Below, piece after piece: positions 1 through 6,723 of a DNA stretch of 6,930 nucleotides (its first letter is position 1; each line of letters opens with the position of its first letter). The notes under the pieces were generated by a model. The model searched no databases and had not been told where the DNA came from. It saw nothing but the letters and a program-made list of their open reading frames with translations. The position numbers were made by a program, and so were the translations under genes. Source of the DNA: Bacteroides sp. (GTDB taxonomy: Bacteria > Bacteroidota > Bacteroidia > Bacteroidales > Bacteroidaceae). The DNA lies in the NCBI RefSeq assembly GCF_030151085.1, contig NZ_JASLER010000029.1:1-6930 (forward strand), written 5' to 3'.

Positions 1-3
1 ACT

Positions 4-435
4 ATGATGCCTGTAAGAAGAACTCAAAATTGGTTGCCAAGTATTTTTAATGATTTCTTTGACAACGACTGGATGGTAAAAGCAAATGCAACCGCACCTG
101 CCATCAATGTATTCGAGACTGAAAAAGAGTACAAAGTAGAACTGGCTGTTCCTGGTATGACGAAGGAAGACTTCAATGTTCATATTGACGAAGAAAACAA
201 TCTGGTCATCAGCATGGAAAAGAAATTAGAAAGCAAGGAAGAGAACAAGAAAGAAGGTCGCTACCTGCGTCGTGAGTTCTCTTATACCAAATTCCAACAG
301 AACATGATTCTTCCTGACAATGTGGACAAAGATAAGATTGCTGCACATGTAGAAAATGGAGTATTGAATATCTCTCTGCCCAAATTCACAGAAGAAGAGA
401 AGGAGAAAGCTAAGAAATTCATTGATGTAAAATAA
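4..435 (+). CDS. Small heat-shock protein, Hsp20/alpha-crystallin family
   Basis: Cytoplasmic ATP-independent holdase chaperone: the family binds unfolding proteins and keeps them refoldable for DnaK/ClpB-type machines. The 143-residue length is typical of bacterial Hsp20. The short N-terminal arm (about residues 1-31, with WLPSIFNDFFD) is followed by the alpha-crystallin domain (about 32-127). That domain opens with PAINVFETEKEYKVELAVPG and closes with the signature A-x4-G-V-L (A114, G119-L121) running into NISLPK. The charged tail ends in I140-D-V142, which fits the C-terminal I-x-I/V motif that docks between dimers in oligomers. Two ATG codons stand in tandem (positions 4 and 7). Only three bases precede the first, so neither the exact start nor the promoter can be judged. 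It is convergent with the acyltransferase gene, and a long inverted repeat lies between them. The family assignment is firm; client range and heat regulation are inferred from the family. Confidence 0.96.
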   Translation: MMPVRRTQNWLPSIFNDFFDNDWMVKANATAPAINVFETEKEYKVELAVPGMTKEDFNVHIDEENNLVISMEKKLESKEENKKEGRYLRREFSYTKFQQNMILPDNVDKDKIAAHVENGVLNISLPKFTEEEKEKAKKFIDVK

Positions 436-446
436 AAGATTGGTAA

Positions 447-501
447 AAAGAGAAATCCCTCGTTGCAAAACTTCAAAGTTTGCAACGAGGGATTTCTCTT
501 T
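447..501. terminator. Bidirectional intrinsic terminator between convergent genes
   Basis: A perfect 23-bp inverted repeat: left arm 447-469, right arm 479-501, loop of 9 nt (acttcaaag). The core contains ATCCCTCGTTGC and its complement. It begins 11 bp after the hsp20 stop and lies 20 bp beyond the stop of the opposing acyltransferase gene. Read on the plus strand, the hairpin ends in TCTCTTTATGTT; read on the minus strand, it ends in CTCTTTTTACC, so both sides have a T-rich exit. This placement and symmetry fit a terminator serving both genes. The stem is longer than in most intrinsic terminators. Confidence 0.87.
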
Positions 502-521
502 ATGTTATTCAGTACTTAGGC

Positions 522-1658
522 TCATTTCTTTTTTCCTTTCAAGAAACGATCCGTCAGCCATTTGCGTACCGGCTCGTCGTAAAGTTTCAAACAAGCATAA
601 GCCAAAACAAAAGAGCCAACAAAAGTAAGTATCATATACGGAATACCTTCTACCATTGTAGCATTATTGTTGCATGCCCATGCCGTATAAGTATATACCA
701 ACGGATAGTGCGTGATATAGACTGGATATGAAATATCTCCCAGGAACTTACATACTGCCGTAGAACGCTTACCGGTAACTTTACCTCCCGCTCCCATCGA
801 CACTATAATCGGGAAAATACAGATAATGCAGAAAGCCTCGTAAAGCCCATTCATCCAATAGCCGTCTTCACCACCGATACGGGGAACAGAAAGAATCACC
901 ACAATCATCAAGCTACACCACCAGAAAGCCCGCTTGTTAATACGTATCAGCCAGCCAAGACGAGACAACAGCAAACCTCCGAAGAAAGGATACATTAAGC
1001 GCACAAGCCCTACGTATTGTTGTTCCCAATTTAGTGCCCATCCACCTACAATATCACCAGCAGGAGCCGTCAGGCACAGATGTACTGTAAAGCAACCTGC
1101 CACAAATACAAGTATGGATAAAGCTACTTTATTAAACTTACGCACAAACAAAGCATACAAGATATTACCAATATACTCAAAATAGAGTGACCAAGCAGGA
1201 CCATTCAGGGGATGCATCTCAGTCCAGCCACGAATATCCCATTTCAGGGGCAAAGGGAGTAAGGTACAACCCAATAACATAATCAGCAGCATTTTGCCGA
1301 CAGGTGTGTCTGCAATAGGCGGAAAACAAGGAGAAGCTTGAAAATAGAAGAATATAGCCCCTATGATACTTCCCATGATCACCATAGGATGAAGACGAAT
1401 AATACGGCGTTTAAAGAAAGTACCGACTGACATTCGGTTCCAACGATCATCGTAAGCATAACCAATAACAAAACCAGAAAGCATAAAAAAGAAATCTACG
1501 GCCAGATAACCATGATTGATCCATTGTTCAAGGTGATTTCCACCGGAATGCGCTTCAAACAAATGGAAAGCAACGACCATAACCGCTGCCACGCCACGAA
1601 GACCGTCCAGTATCTCATAATGCGGTTTCGAAGCAAGATAAGTAGTTTGTGTATTCAT
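522..1658 (-). CDS. Acyltransferase 3 family integral membrane protein (OafA-like)
   Basis: Inner-membrane protein of 378 residues, a normal length for a stand-alone acyltransferase-3 domain without a fused SGNH domain. The family moves acyl groups, often acetyl, across or at the membrane onto surface glycans, lipids or antibiotics; the acceptor here is unknown. The N-terminal ILDGLRG block contains R21 and H32 separated by ten residues, the R-x10-H motif implicated in catalysis. Further family marks are DFFFMLSGFVIGY (55-67), the basic FFKRRIIRLHP segment (81-91), WSLYFE (156-161), LGDISYPVYITHYPL (306-320) and a terminal YDEPVRKWL (360-368). About ten hydrophobic segments are visible. Start: ATG at 1656-1658, about 30 bp from a TATCTTTG promoter element; no Shine-Dalgarno sequence is seen. 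It follows the susCD operon on the same strand but behind a terminator, so it is probably its own unit. O-acetylation of an envelope polysaccharide is plausible but unproven. Confidence 0.94.
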   Translation of the reverse strand: MNTQTTYLASKPHYEILDGLRGVAAVMVVAFHLFEAHSGGNHLEQWINHGYLAVDFFFMLSGFVIGYAYDDRWNRMSVGTFFKRRIIRLHPMVIMGSIIGAIFFYFQASPCFPPIADTPVGKMLLIMLLGCTLLPLPLKWDIRGWTEMHPLNGPAWSLYFEYIGNILYALFVRKFNKVALSILVFVAGCFTVHLCLTAPAGDIVGGWALNWEQQYVGLVRLMYPFFGGLLLSRLGWLIRINKRAFWWCSLMIVVILSVPRIGGEDGYWMNGLYEAFCIICIFPIIVSMGAGGKVTGKRSTAVCKFLGDISYPVYITHYPLVYTYTAWACNNNATMVEGIPYMILTFVGSFVLAYACLKLYDEPVRKWLTDRFLKGKKK

Positions 1659-1688
1659 TTTGGTATAAGAAATTAATTAATTCGTGCA

Positions 1689-1696
1689 CAAAGATA
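1689..1696 (-). promoter_or_regulatory. Putative -7 promoter element of the acyltransferase gene
   Basis: On the minus strand this reads TATCTTTG, an exact fit to the Bacteroides housekeeping -7 consensus TAnnTTTG. It lies 30 bp before the ATG at 1658, leaving a short leader. The -33 region, about 19 bp further upstream, offers only GTTT/TTTT rather than a clean TTTG, so the match is partial. Its position downstream of the susCD terminator supports separate transcription of the acyltransferase gene. Confidence 0.55.
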
Positions 1697-1741
1697 GAAG
1701 AAAATTCCTTTCTAAAAACTGACAGATATCATATAATTTAG

Positions 1742-1777
1742 AAAAAAGCGGTGAAGAATTTGAATCTCCACCGCTTT
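1742..1777 (-). terminator. Intrinsic terminator of the susCD operon
   Basis: Minus-strand hairpin with a 9-bp perfect stem, AAAGCGGTG (1777-1769) pairing with CACCGCTTT (1753-1745). After one mismatch (1754/1768) a further 3 bp pair (1755-1757 with 1765-1767). The T-run covering 1747-1742 (six T on the minus strand) follows at once. It begins 55 bp beyond the susD stop codon. GC-rich stem, small loop and T6 tail make this a textbook factor-independent terminator. It separates the susCD operon from the acyltransferase gene. Confidence 0.88.
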
Positions 1778-1793
1778 CTATAAGCATTAATAG

Positions 1794-1812
1794 CTCTTTT
1801 CTAATAAAAGAG
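1794..1812 (-). other. Small hairpin in the susD 3' untranslated region
   Basis: A 7-bp perfect inverted repeat, CTCTTTT (1794-1800) and AAAAGAG (1806-1812), around a 5-nt loop (ctaat). It lies between the susD stop and the main terminator. It is AT-rich and weak as a terminator; it may only protect the 3' end or have no function. Confidence 0.4.
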
Positions 1813-1832
1813 AATGTTCTTTAGCAAAGGTA

Positions 1833-3347
1833 TTAAGGATTTTGATCCTTATCCGTGATTAACGGGTTAGCATTCAACTCTTCTACCGGAATTTGGAAAA
1901 TGAAACGGTTGTCATTATCTTTTAAGTCTTTTACTACCCAAAGTCCATGATACTTGCTACGAGTGGCTTTCTCTCCATTCACAATAAAGCCTAAGCGCAA
2001 GATGTCAGTCATAGCAAAACCTTCGCCATAAAGCTCTTTACGACGCTCTTTCCAGATGCGTTCGAGCATGTCATTACGAGTAGCAGCCGGAGCCTCGTTT
2101 ACATAACCTTCAATACGTTTGGCACGCAATTCATCCAGTTTGTCCTGAGCTTTCTGTAACTCTCCTTTGTTTGCGTATGCTTCTGCCTGAATCAATACCA
2201 TCTCCGAAACACGCATCATCGGAATATGTCCTGTTTTAAGTGAATTATCCATGAATTTAAGCGGACAGTATTCGTTGTCTTCTTCTTTGCTGCCAGGTTC
2301 TTGCATGAAGAGCTTGCGGACATCAGACTCATCAAACAAATCGATAAACGCTTTATCCACACGTACATTCTGATAACCGGTACGCCCGCTTCTGCGGTCA
2401 ATGAAAGAGAAGAAACCCGGATATCCGGTATTTCCCTGACTATCGTTAACAAAGCCCCAAATCCAATCCTTATTAGAATTATCGTTGAAGCCTAATTCCC
2501 AAGAAGCACGGTCCATAATTCCCAATCCTTCGCAAGCTGCCTGAGCGTTTTCTATTACCTTATCCCACAAAGCATTCTGAAAGCCATTATCAGTACCGGC
2601 ATAAGCCATATCTGCCTGAACACGTGCCAGGAAACCGTATGCTACCTGCTTATTGATATAACCTTTGCTCGTACGAGCATTGGTCAATACATCTATTGCG
2701 TCATTCAAATCTTGAACCATCTGTGTGTAAACCTCCGACAATTTTCCACGTCCTTTGGCATCCTTGTCTTCAGAAAAGTTTGCACTGGGTGGAAGCAGAA
2801 TCAAAGGAACACCAGCAGCATCGGGATTGAGGCGATAAGCTTTCTGATACATTCTCACCAACTGATGATACATCATTGCACGAATCACTTTGGCCTGGCC
2901 GTTGTATGATTTATAAGATTCGGGAGACAAACCCTTAGTTGCTTCGATCACTACATTACAGTTCTTGATGATGGCGTAAGCATATTGCCAGATAACGCGA
3001 GAGTGATAGTCATTTGCCAGGCGACTGGGCTCATCGAATTCATAATCCCATGCATACCAGCGCGAACGGGCTCGTTTGATAATCATATCAAGACCACGCA
3101 CTTCGTTCTTCATCACCCACGACACATATGATGCATCATCATGATTGGTAGATTCGGCACCATTGTATGCCATCATTTTCTTGTATGTGCCATTAAGCAA
3201 AGAACTGATGTTCAATTCATTGTCAGTCATTTCAGACGAGCCTACAGAGTCGGTAGGTTTCGTTTGCAAGAAAGAATCGCCACATCCTGTTGTTGTCAGA
3301 ATCAGCATTCCGGACAAAGCCGTATATAATAAGAATTTTCTTTTCAT
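1833..3347 (-). CDS. SusD/RagB-family outer-membrane nutrient-binding lipoprotein
   Basis: Surface lipoprotein of 504 residues that caps the SusC-type barrel and captures ligand for import. The N-terminus MKRKFLLYTALSGMLILTTTGC is a lipoprotein signal peptide with C22 as the lipidated cysteine. The mature start GDSFLQTKPTDSV is a classic SusD opening. An N-terminal SusD-like helical (TPR-type) half covers roughly residues 23-230. The C-terminal RagB/SusD half contains the hallmark WKERRKELYGEGFAMTDILR (432-451) and the near-terminal IPVEELNANPLI (486-497). The ATG lies 11 bp after the susC stop, so the two genes are almost certainly one transcript. No Shine-Dalgarno sequence is evident, as is common in this phylum. 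The reading frame is intact. SusD proteins are too divergent to infer the ligand by eye, and no linked hydrolase narrows it. Which glycan or peptide is bound is therefore unknown. Confidence 0.97.
   Translation of the reverse strand: MKRKFLLYTALSGMLILTTTGCGDSFLQTKPTDSVGSSEMTDNELNISSLLNGTYKKMMAYNGAESTNHDDASYVSWVMKNEVRGLDMIIKRARSRWYAWDYEFDEPSRLANDYHSRVIWQYAYAIIKNCNVVIEATKGLSPESYKSYNGQAKVIRAMMYHQLVRMYQKAYRLNPDAAGVPLILLPPSANFSEDKDAKGRGKLSEVYTQMVQDLNDAIDVLTNARTSKGYINKQVAYGFLARVQADMAYAGTDNGFQNALWDKVIENAQAACEGLGIMDRASWELGFNDNSNKDWIWGFVNDSQGNTGYPGFFSFIDRRSGRTGYQNVRVDKAFIDLFDESDVRKLFMQEPGSKEEDNEYCPLKFMDNSLKTGHIPMMRVSEMVLIQAEAYANKGELQKAQDKLDELRAKRIEGYVNEAPAATRNDMLERIWKERRKELYGEGFAMTDILRLGFIVNGEKATRSKYHGLWVVKDLKDNDNRFIFQIPVEELNANPLITDKDQNP
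1834..1851 (-). other. Short hairpin overlapping the susD stop codon
   Basis: A 7-bp perfect inverted repeat, TAAGGAT (1834-1840) and ATCCTTA (1845-1851), with a 4-nt loop. It spans the last codons and most of the stop codon of susD. It is the first of three consecutive hairpins at the 3' end of the operon. The structure is seen in sequence; any effect on termination of translation or on mRNA stability is speculative. Confidence 0.35.
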
Positions 3348-3358
3348 AACTAAAGTCT

Positions 3359-6300
3359 TTAGAAGTTGAGATTAATACCGAATGAGATTGTACGTGCTGC
3401 AGTTGAGTTCGTACTTTGAGTTCCATTCAACACTTCCGGATCGGTTCCATCAGGCAGGTTACCTAACTTAAAGGTCAGCAAATTGTCACCTTGGAAATAG
3501 ATACGAGCCGATTTGATATGTGCTTTTGCAAGCAATGTCTTAGGCAAAGTATATCCCAAGGTCAAAGCACGCAGACGCATATAGTCGCCATCGAACAAGA
3601 AACGTGAAGAGGCGATGGAGTAAGAATTAGCACCAATCGTTACCTTCGGAATGTTTGTGTTCCGGTTTTCCGGAGTCCAACGATCCAAAATATCGGCAGA
3701 CCATTGTGTACCATAGCTACCTCCGGTATGCATCATACGTTCGTAAGCATAATCATACACTTGATTTCCGAATGTTCCGCTCAATGAGAACGAGAAGTCA
3801 ACTCCATACAAATTAATATAAGGTGAAAGGGTAAACTGGACAGGTGCCAAACCATTTCCTACATAATATTTAGATGCTTCGCCGATATTAGCAGTCTTGA
3901 TTCTGCCATTCTCACCTTCACCGTAATACAATGCATCACCGGTTTCCGGATCAACGCCGGCATACTCATACATATAGAATTCGTAAGCACCATGTCCCTT
4001 CTGCCATTGTTTGTCATCCTTGATGATTTTATCTTGCGGAAGCGACTTGATTTCGTTATGCAGATAACTCAGATTAAAACGTGCACCGGCTTCAATGTTT
4101 TTGTCGGCATAAAAGATACCATTCAAATCAAGATCTACACCTCGGTTCACCATACTACCGATGTTCTTGTATCTTTGGCTGAAACCGTTGGACAAAGGCA
4201 TAGGCAAACTGAACAACATATCAGTGGTCAGACGATTATAAAACTCTACCGAACCCGAAATACGTTGGCCTAACATGGCAAAATCCATACCCACATTCCA
4301 TGATTTATTCTTTTCCCAAGTCAAATCACGATTTTCCATCTTAGAGTAGAAAACACCCATATTGCCATTATAATTCATAGCGTTGCTACCTGTAGAAGCC
4401 AATCCCTGCCATGCATACCAGTCACTCATGTTGTCATTACCTTGTATACCATAGCTCAAACGCAGTTTCAACAAATCAAGCCATTTCACAGATTCCATGA
4501 ATTTCTCTCTTGTCAAGGTCCAACCACCGCTCACTGACCAAAAGTTACCCCACGCATTATCAATATAGAAACGTGAAGATGCGTCACGACGGTAACTTGC
4601 TTCTACAAAGTATTTCGACTTATAGTCGTAGCTGGCACGACCAAAGTAACCTTCACGATTCAGTTCTTCGGTGTACGAGTTCAGATTAACCATTGTAGTC
4701 GACATGGAGAATTCCGGAAAATCATCCGAATAAGTACCACTCTTTTGTGCACTCAAGTATTTGCGGGTATTCTTTGAAGATTCATGACCCAACATCAAAC
4801 CGATGTTATGATCGCCAAACTGCTGGCTATATGAAAGTACCTGATTGGCATTAATCACCATCTGATTATTACGATACTTGTATTGGTATCCCAGTCCCTT
4901 GGCATCGGCATACACACGGCTGTACATCTGATCATCATCACCATGCCATGTATTTATCGCCAGGCTGTTTTTAAAAGTCAAGCCATCGATAATATTGAGT
5001 TGGAACCACCAGTTGGGATCCAGAGTAGTCTTGGTATACTTCTTGGTATTCAAGCCCAAGGAAGCTCTCGGGTTCTGTCCCGATGCAACAGGTCGCTTAG
5101 GATCTCCATCACCCAAGTCAAAAACCGGCGTTCCGTTTTGACCCATCATCACACTGCCGTCCGCATTCCTTTTATACACCGGATAGATAGGTGCTACCAC
5201 ACGCGAGAATACATACGGATAACCAATGTTCTCGTAAGCCTGCGGAGGATAGTTCTGGTCACTGTACGAAAAAGCAGCACTCAAACCTGTGCTCAACCAT
5301 TTTGATATATCGGCTTCCAAAGAAAGACGACCGTTGTAGCGAGTAAAATAAGATTCGCGAGTGGTACCTTCATCTTTTAAGTAACCCAACGAAGCAGCAT
5401 ATCTCACTTTGTTGGCACCACCGGAGATAGAAAGCTGGTATTCCTGACGGATAGGAGTTTGAGTAACGGCATCATACCAATCCTCATCCCACATCACGGT
5501 AGAACCCGGAAGTACCTTTCCATCTATACCGATAGGTTTGTCTACCGCCTTACCATTCTGGAAGATAGGGTTATAAACAATGTTCTTGATTAGATTATCT
5601 GTAGCCCACTGCTCGGGTGAAAGACCTCCCAATGTGCTGCTACCAATGCTTCCATTGCGCATGGCTTCCCATTGCATCTGCATCCAGTCTACGGTATGTA
5701 GTTTATTATACTCTGATACTGCACGGCTTGAAGTACCTACCACTGCTTTCAAAAAGATAGTGGGAGCTTGATCTTTCTTACCTTTTTTAGTCGTTACCAT
5801 TACCACGCCGTTAGCACCTCTTGCACCATACAAGGCAGCCGAAGCAGCGTCTTTCAAAATAGTCATCGACTCGATATCATCCGGATTCACAGAATTCAAG
5901 TTTCCTTCGTATGGAATACCATCAATCACCCAAAGTGGTTCTGAGCCCGTGTTCAAAGAACTGATACCGCGAATACGTATCTGAGCATTCTCGCCCGGTT
6001 GACCGGAGTTCATGGTGACTTGTACACCCGGAGCTACTCCCTGTAAAGATTGCGAGATACTTGATGTCTGTCGCTTTTCCAGCACATCGGCCTTCACTGT
6101 AACAGCCGAACCTGTAAAAGTAGATTTCTTGGCAACACCATAAGCAACTACGACAACCTCGTTAATATTGACCGATTCGTCTTTTAACTCTACATTAATC
6201 ACCTTTCTTCCCTGAATAGGTATTTCCTGGGAGATCATCCCCACAAAACTAAAAATCAACGTACCATTAGCCGGAGCTTCTATTGCATAGTGCCCGTCCG

Positions 6301-6463
6301 CATTGGCCGTTGTTCCCGTTCCTGTACCTTTCAGTAATACTGAAGTCCCCGGAAGTACATCTCCTCCCCCTTTAATTGTACCCGTTATGCTTATATTTTG
6401 TGCAAATGCTATCTGTACACTTGCTATGAATAAAGCACAAAGAATAATTCTAAATTTTCCCAT
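3359..6463 (-). CDS. SusC/RagA-family TonB-dependent outer-membrane transporter
   Basis: TonB-dependent beta-barrel that imports the ligand held by its SusD partner across the outer membrane. The product is 1034 residues, typical of SusC proteins. Order of parts: signal peptide MGKFRIILCALFIASVQIAFA with probable cleavage before Q22; a carboxypeptidase-regulatory-like domain (about 24-94, with LPGTSVLLKGTGTGTTANAD); a TonB-box region VNINEVVVVAYG (98-109); a plug domain (about 110-228) with LQGVAPGVQV, RIRGISSLNTGSEPLWVIDG and LKDAASAALYGARGANG; then the barrel, ending in GINLNF with the terminal Phe expected for barrel assembly. There is no N-terminal STN signalling domain, so it is not the transducer type paired with an anti-sigma factor. 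Start: ATG at 6461-6463 is chosen over an in-frame TTG at 6506-6508. The TTG adds 15 residues ahead of a good signal peptide and lies inside the promoter -7 element. It is first gene of the operon with susD. Substrate unknown. Confidence 0.98.
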   Translation of the reverse strand: MGKFRIILCALFIASVQIAFAQNISITGTIKGGGDVLPGTSVLLKGTGTGTTANADGHYAIEAPANGTLIFSFVGMISQEIPIQGRKVINVELKDESVNINEVVVVAYGVAKKSTFTGSAVTVKADVLEKRQTSSISQSLQGVAPGVQVTMNSGQPGENAQIRIRGISSLNTGSEPLWVIDGIPYEGNLNSVNPDDIESMTILKDAASAALYGARGANGVVMVTTKKGKKDQAPTIFLKAVVGTSSRAVSEYNKLHTVDWMQMQWEAMRNGSIGSSTLGGLSPEQWATDNLIKNIVYNPIFQNGKAVDKPIGIDGKVLPGSTVMWDEDWYDAVTQTPIRQEYQLSISGGANKVRYAASLGYLKDEGTTRESYFTRYNGRLSLEADISKWLSTGLSAAFSYSDQNYPPQAYENIGYPYVFSRVVAPIYPVYKRNADGSVMMGQNGTPVFDLGDGDPKRPVASGQNPRASLGLNTKKYTKTTLDPNWWFQLNIIDGLTFKNSLAINTWHGDDDQMYSRVYADAKGLGYQYKYRNNQMVINANQVLSYSQQFGDHNIGLMLGHESSKNTRKYLSAQKSGTYSDDFPEFSMSTTMVNLNSYTEELNREGYFGRASYDYKSKYFVEASYRRDASSRFYIDNAWGNFWSVSGGWTLTREKFMESVKWLDLLKLRLSYGIQGNDNMSDWYAWQGLASTGSNAMNYNGNMGVFYSKMENRDLTWEKNKSWNVGMDFAMLGQRISGSVEFYNRLTTDMLFSLPMPLSNGFSQRYKNIGSMVNRGVDLDLNGIFYADKNIEAGARFNLSYLHNEIKSLPQDKIIKDDKQWQKGHGAYEFYMYEYAGVDPETGDALYYGEGENGRIKTANIGEASKYYVGNGLAPVQFTLSPYINLYGVDFSFSLSGTFGNQVYDYAYERMMHTGGSYGTQWSADILDRWTPENRNTNIPKVTIGANSYSIASSRFLFDGDYMRLRALTLGYTLPKTLLAKAHIKSARIYFQGDNLLTFKLGNLPDGTDPEVLNGTQSTNSTAARTISFGINLNF

Positions 6464-6505
6464 AAGTATTCTTAATTTTAATTGTGTATTGATAAACGGT
6501 GCATG

Positions 6506-6535
6506 CAAATGTATTTAAAAATGGCATATCGGCAA
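6506..6535 (-). promoter_or_regulatory. Promoter of the susCD operon (Bacteroides -33/-7 type)
   Basis: On the minus strand, TTG at 6535-6533 is followed by a 19-bp spacer (6532-6514) and then TACATTTG (6513-6506). This matches the Bacteroides housekeeping consensus (TTTG, about 19-20 bp, TAnnTTTG) at the -7 element exactly and at three of four -33 bases. A start of transcription near 6498-6501 would leave a leader of about 35-38 nt before the ATG at 6463. The leader (6464-6500) is AT-rich and has no evident Shine-Dalgarno sequence. A recognisable housekeeping promoter fits basal or activator-assisted expression; no operator for a known regulator is identified. Confidence 0.75.
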
Positions 6536-6658
6536 CCAATAACACTAAATAAATTATAAAAAGAGAAGATTTTCGTATAGAAGGTGAAAATTTATAAGAA
6601 ATTATATCAAATGAGCATCACTATGAATTAGGATAAGTATTATCAAGACGTTCTATAA

Positions 6659-6698
6659 TAATAGTCCCCGATTCCTTTACAAGAACCGGGGACTATTA
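6659..6698 (-). terminator. Hairpin terminator after the partial membrane-protein gene
   Basis: A perfect 12-bp inverted repeat, TAATAGTCCCCG (6659-6670) with its complement at 6687-6698. After one mismatch (6671/6686), 3 more bp pair (6672-6674 with 6683-6685) around an 8-nt loop. It starts 25 bp past the stop codon at 6724-6726. On the minus strand the exit sequence is ATTATTATAG, AT-rich but not a clean T-run, so it is slightly weaker evidence than the other two terminators. It should insulate susCD from upstream transcription. Confidence 0.72.
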
Positions 6699-6723
6699 CT
6701 CTTATTCTTCTTCTTCCTTCAGA

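Larger units (their letters stand above)
6464..6723. other. AT-rich intergenic region upstream of susC
   Basis: About 260 bp without a credible gene, lying between the stop of the partial membrane-protein gene and the susC start. It holds the susC leader and promoter (to 6535), an AT-rich stretch of about 120 bp (6536-6658) with no recognised motif, and the terminator hairpin at 6659-6698. A regulator-binding site for susCD could lie in the 6536-6658 stretch, but no clear direct or inverted repeat was found there. No paired inverted repeats suggesting promoter inversion were seen. Confidence 0.6.

Noticed and set aside
226..485. Minus-strand open frames (226-468 and 282-485) antisense to hsp20
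   Set aside because: They are reverse-strand shadows of a well-conserved Hsp20 gene and begin in the terminator stem; their hydrophobic look comes from the complement of Lys/Glu-rich codons.
440..731. Two small plus-strand open frames (440-628 and 480-731) between and into the acyltransferase gene
   Set aside because: They start inside or beside the 23-bp terminator hairpin and run antisense to the acyltransferase 3' end; the peptides have no domain character.
1825..1832. TACCTTTG on the minus strand just after the susD stop, resembling a -7 promoter element
   Set aside because: No -33 element lies at the right distance, and it would fire directly into the susCD terminator; probably a chance match.
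3232..3426. 64-residue minus-strand frame across the susC-susD junction
   Set aside because: It overlaps the end of susC and the signal-peptide region of susD in another frame, both of which are secure genes.
4883..5305. 140-residue plus-strand open frame antisense to susC
   Set aside because: It lies wholly within the SusC barrel-coding region, whose frame is intact and conserved in character; no promoter or recognisable product is seen.
6464..6508. 15-residue N-terminal extension of SusC from a TTG start
   Set aside because: The TTG falls in the promoter -7 element and the extension precedes a complete signal peptide, so ATG at 6463 is preferred.
6464..6723. Possible invertible promoter (phase variation) upstream of susC, as known for some Bacteroides surface loci
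   Set aside because: No pair of matching inverted repeats flanking the promoter and no linked site-specific recombinase were found; the only strong inverted repeat is the compact terminator hairpin at 6659-6698.
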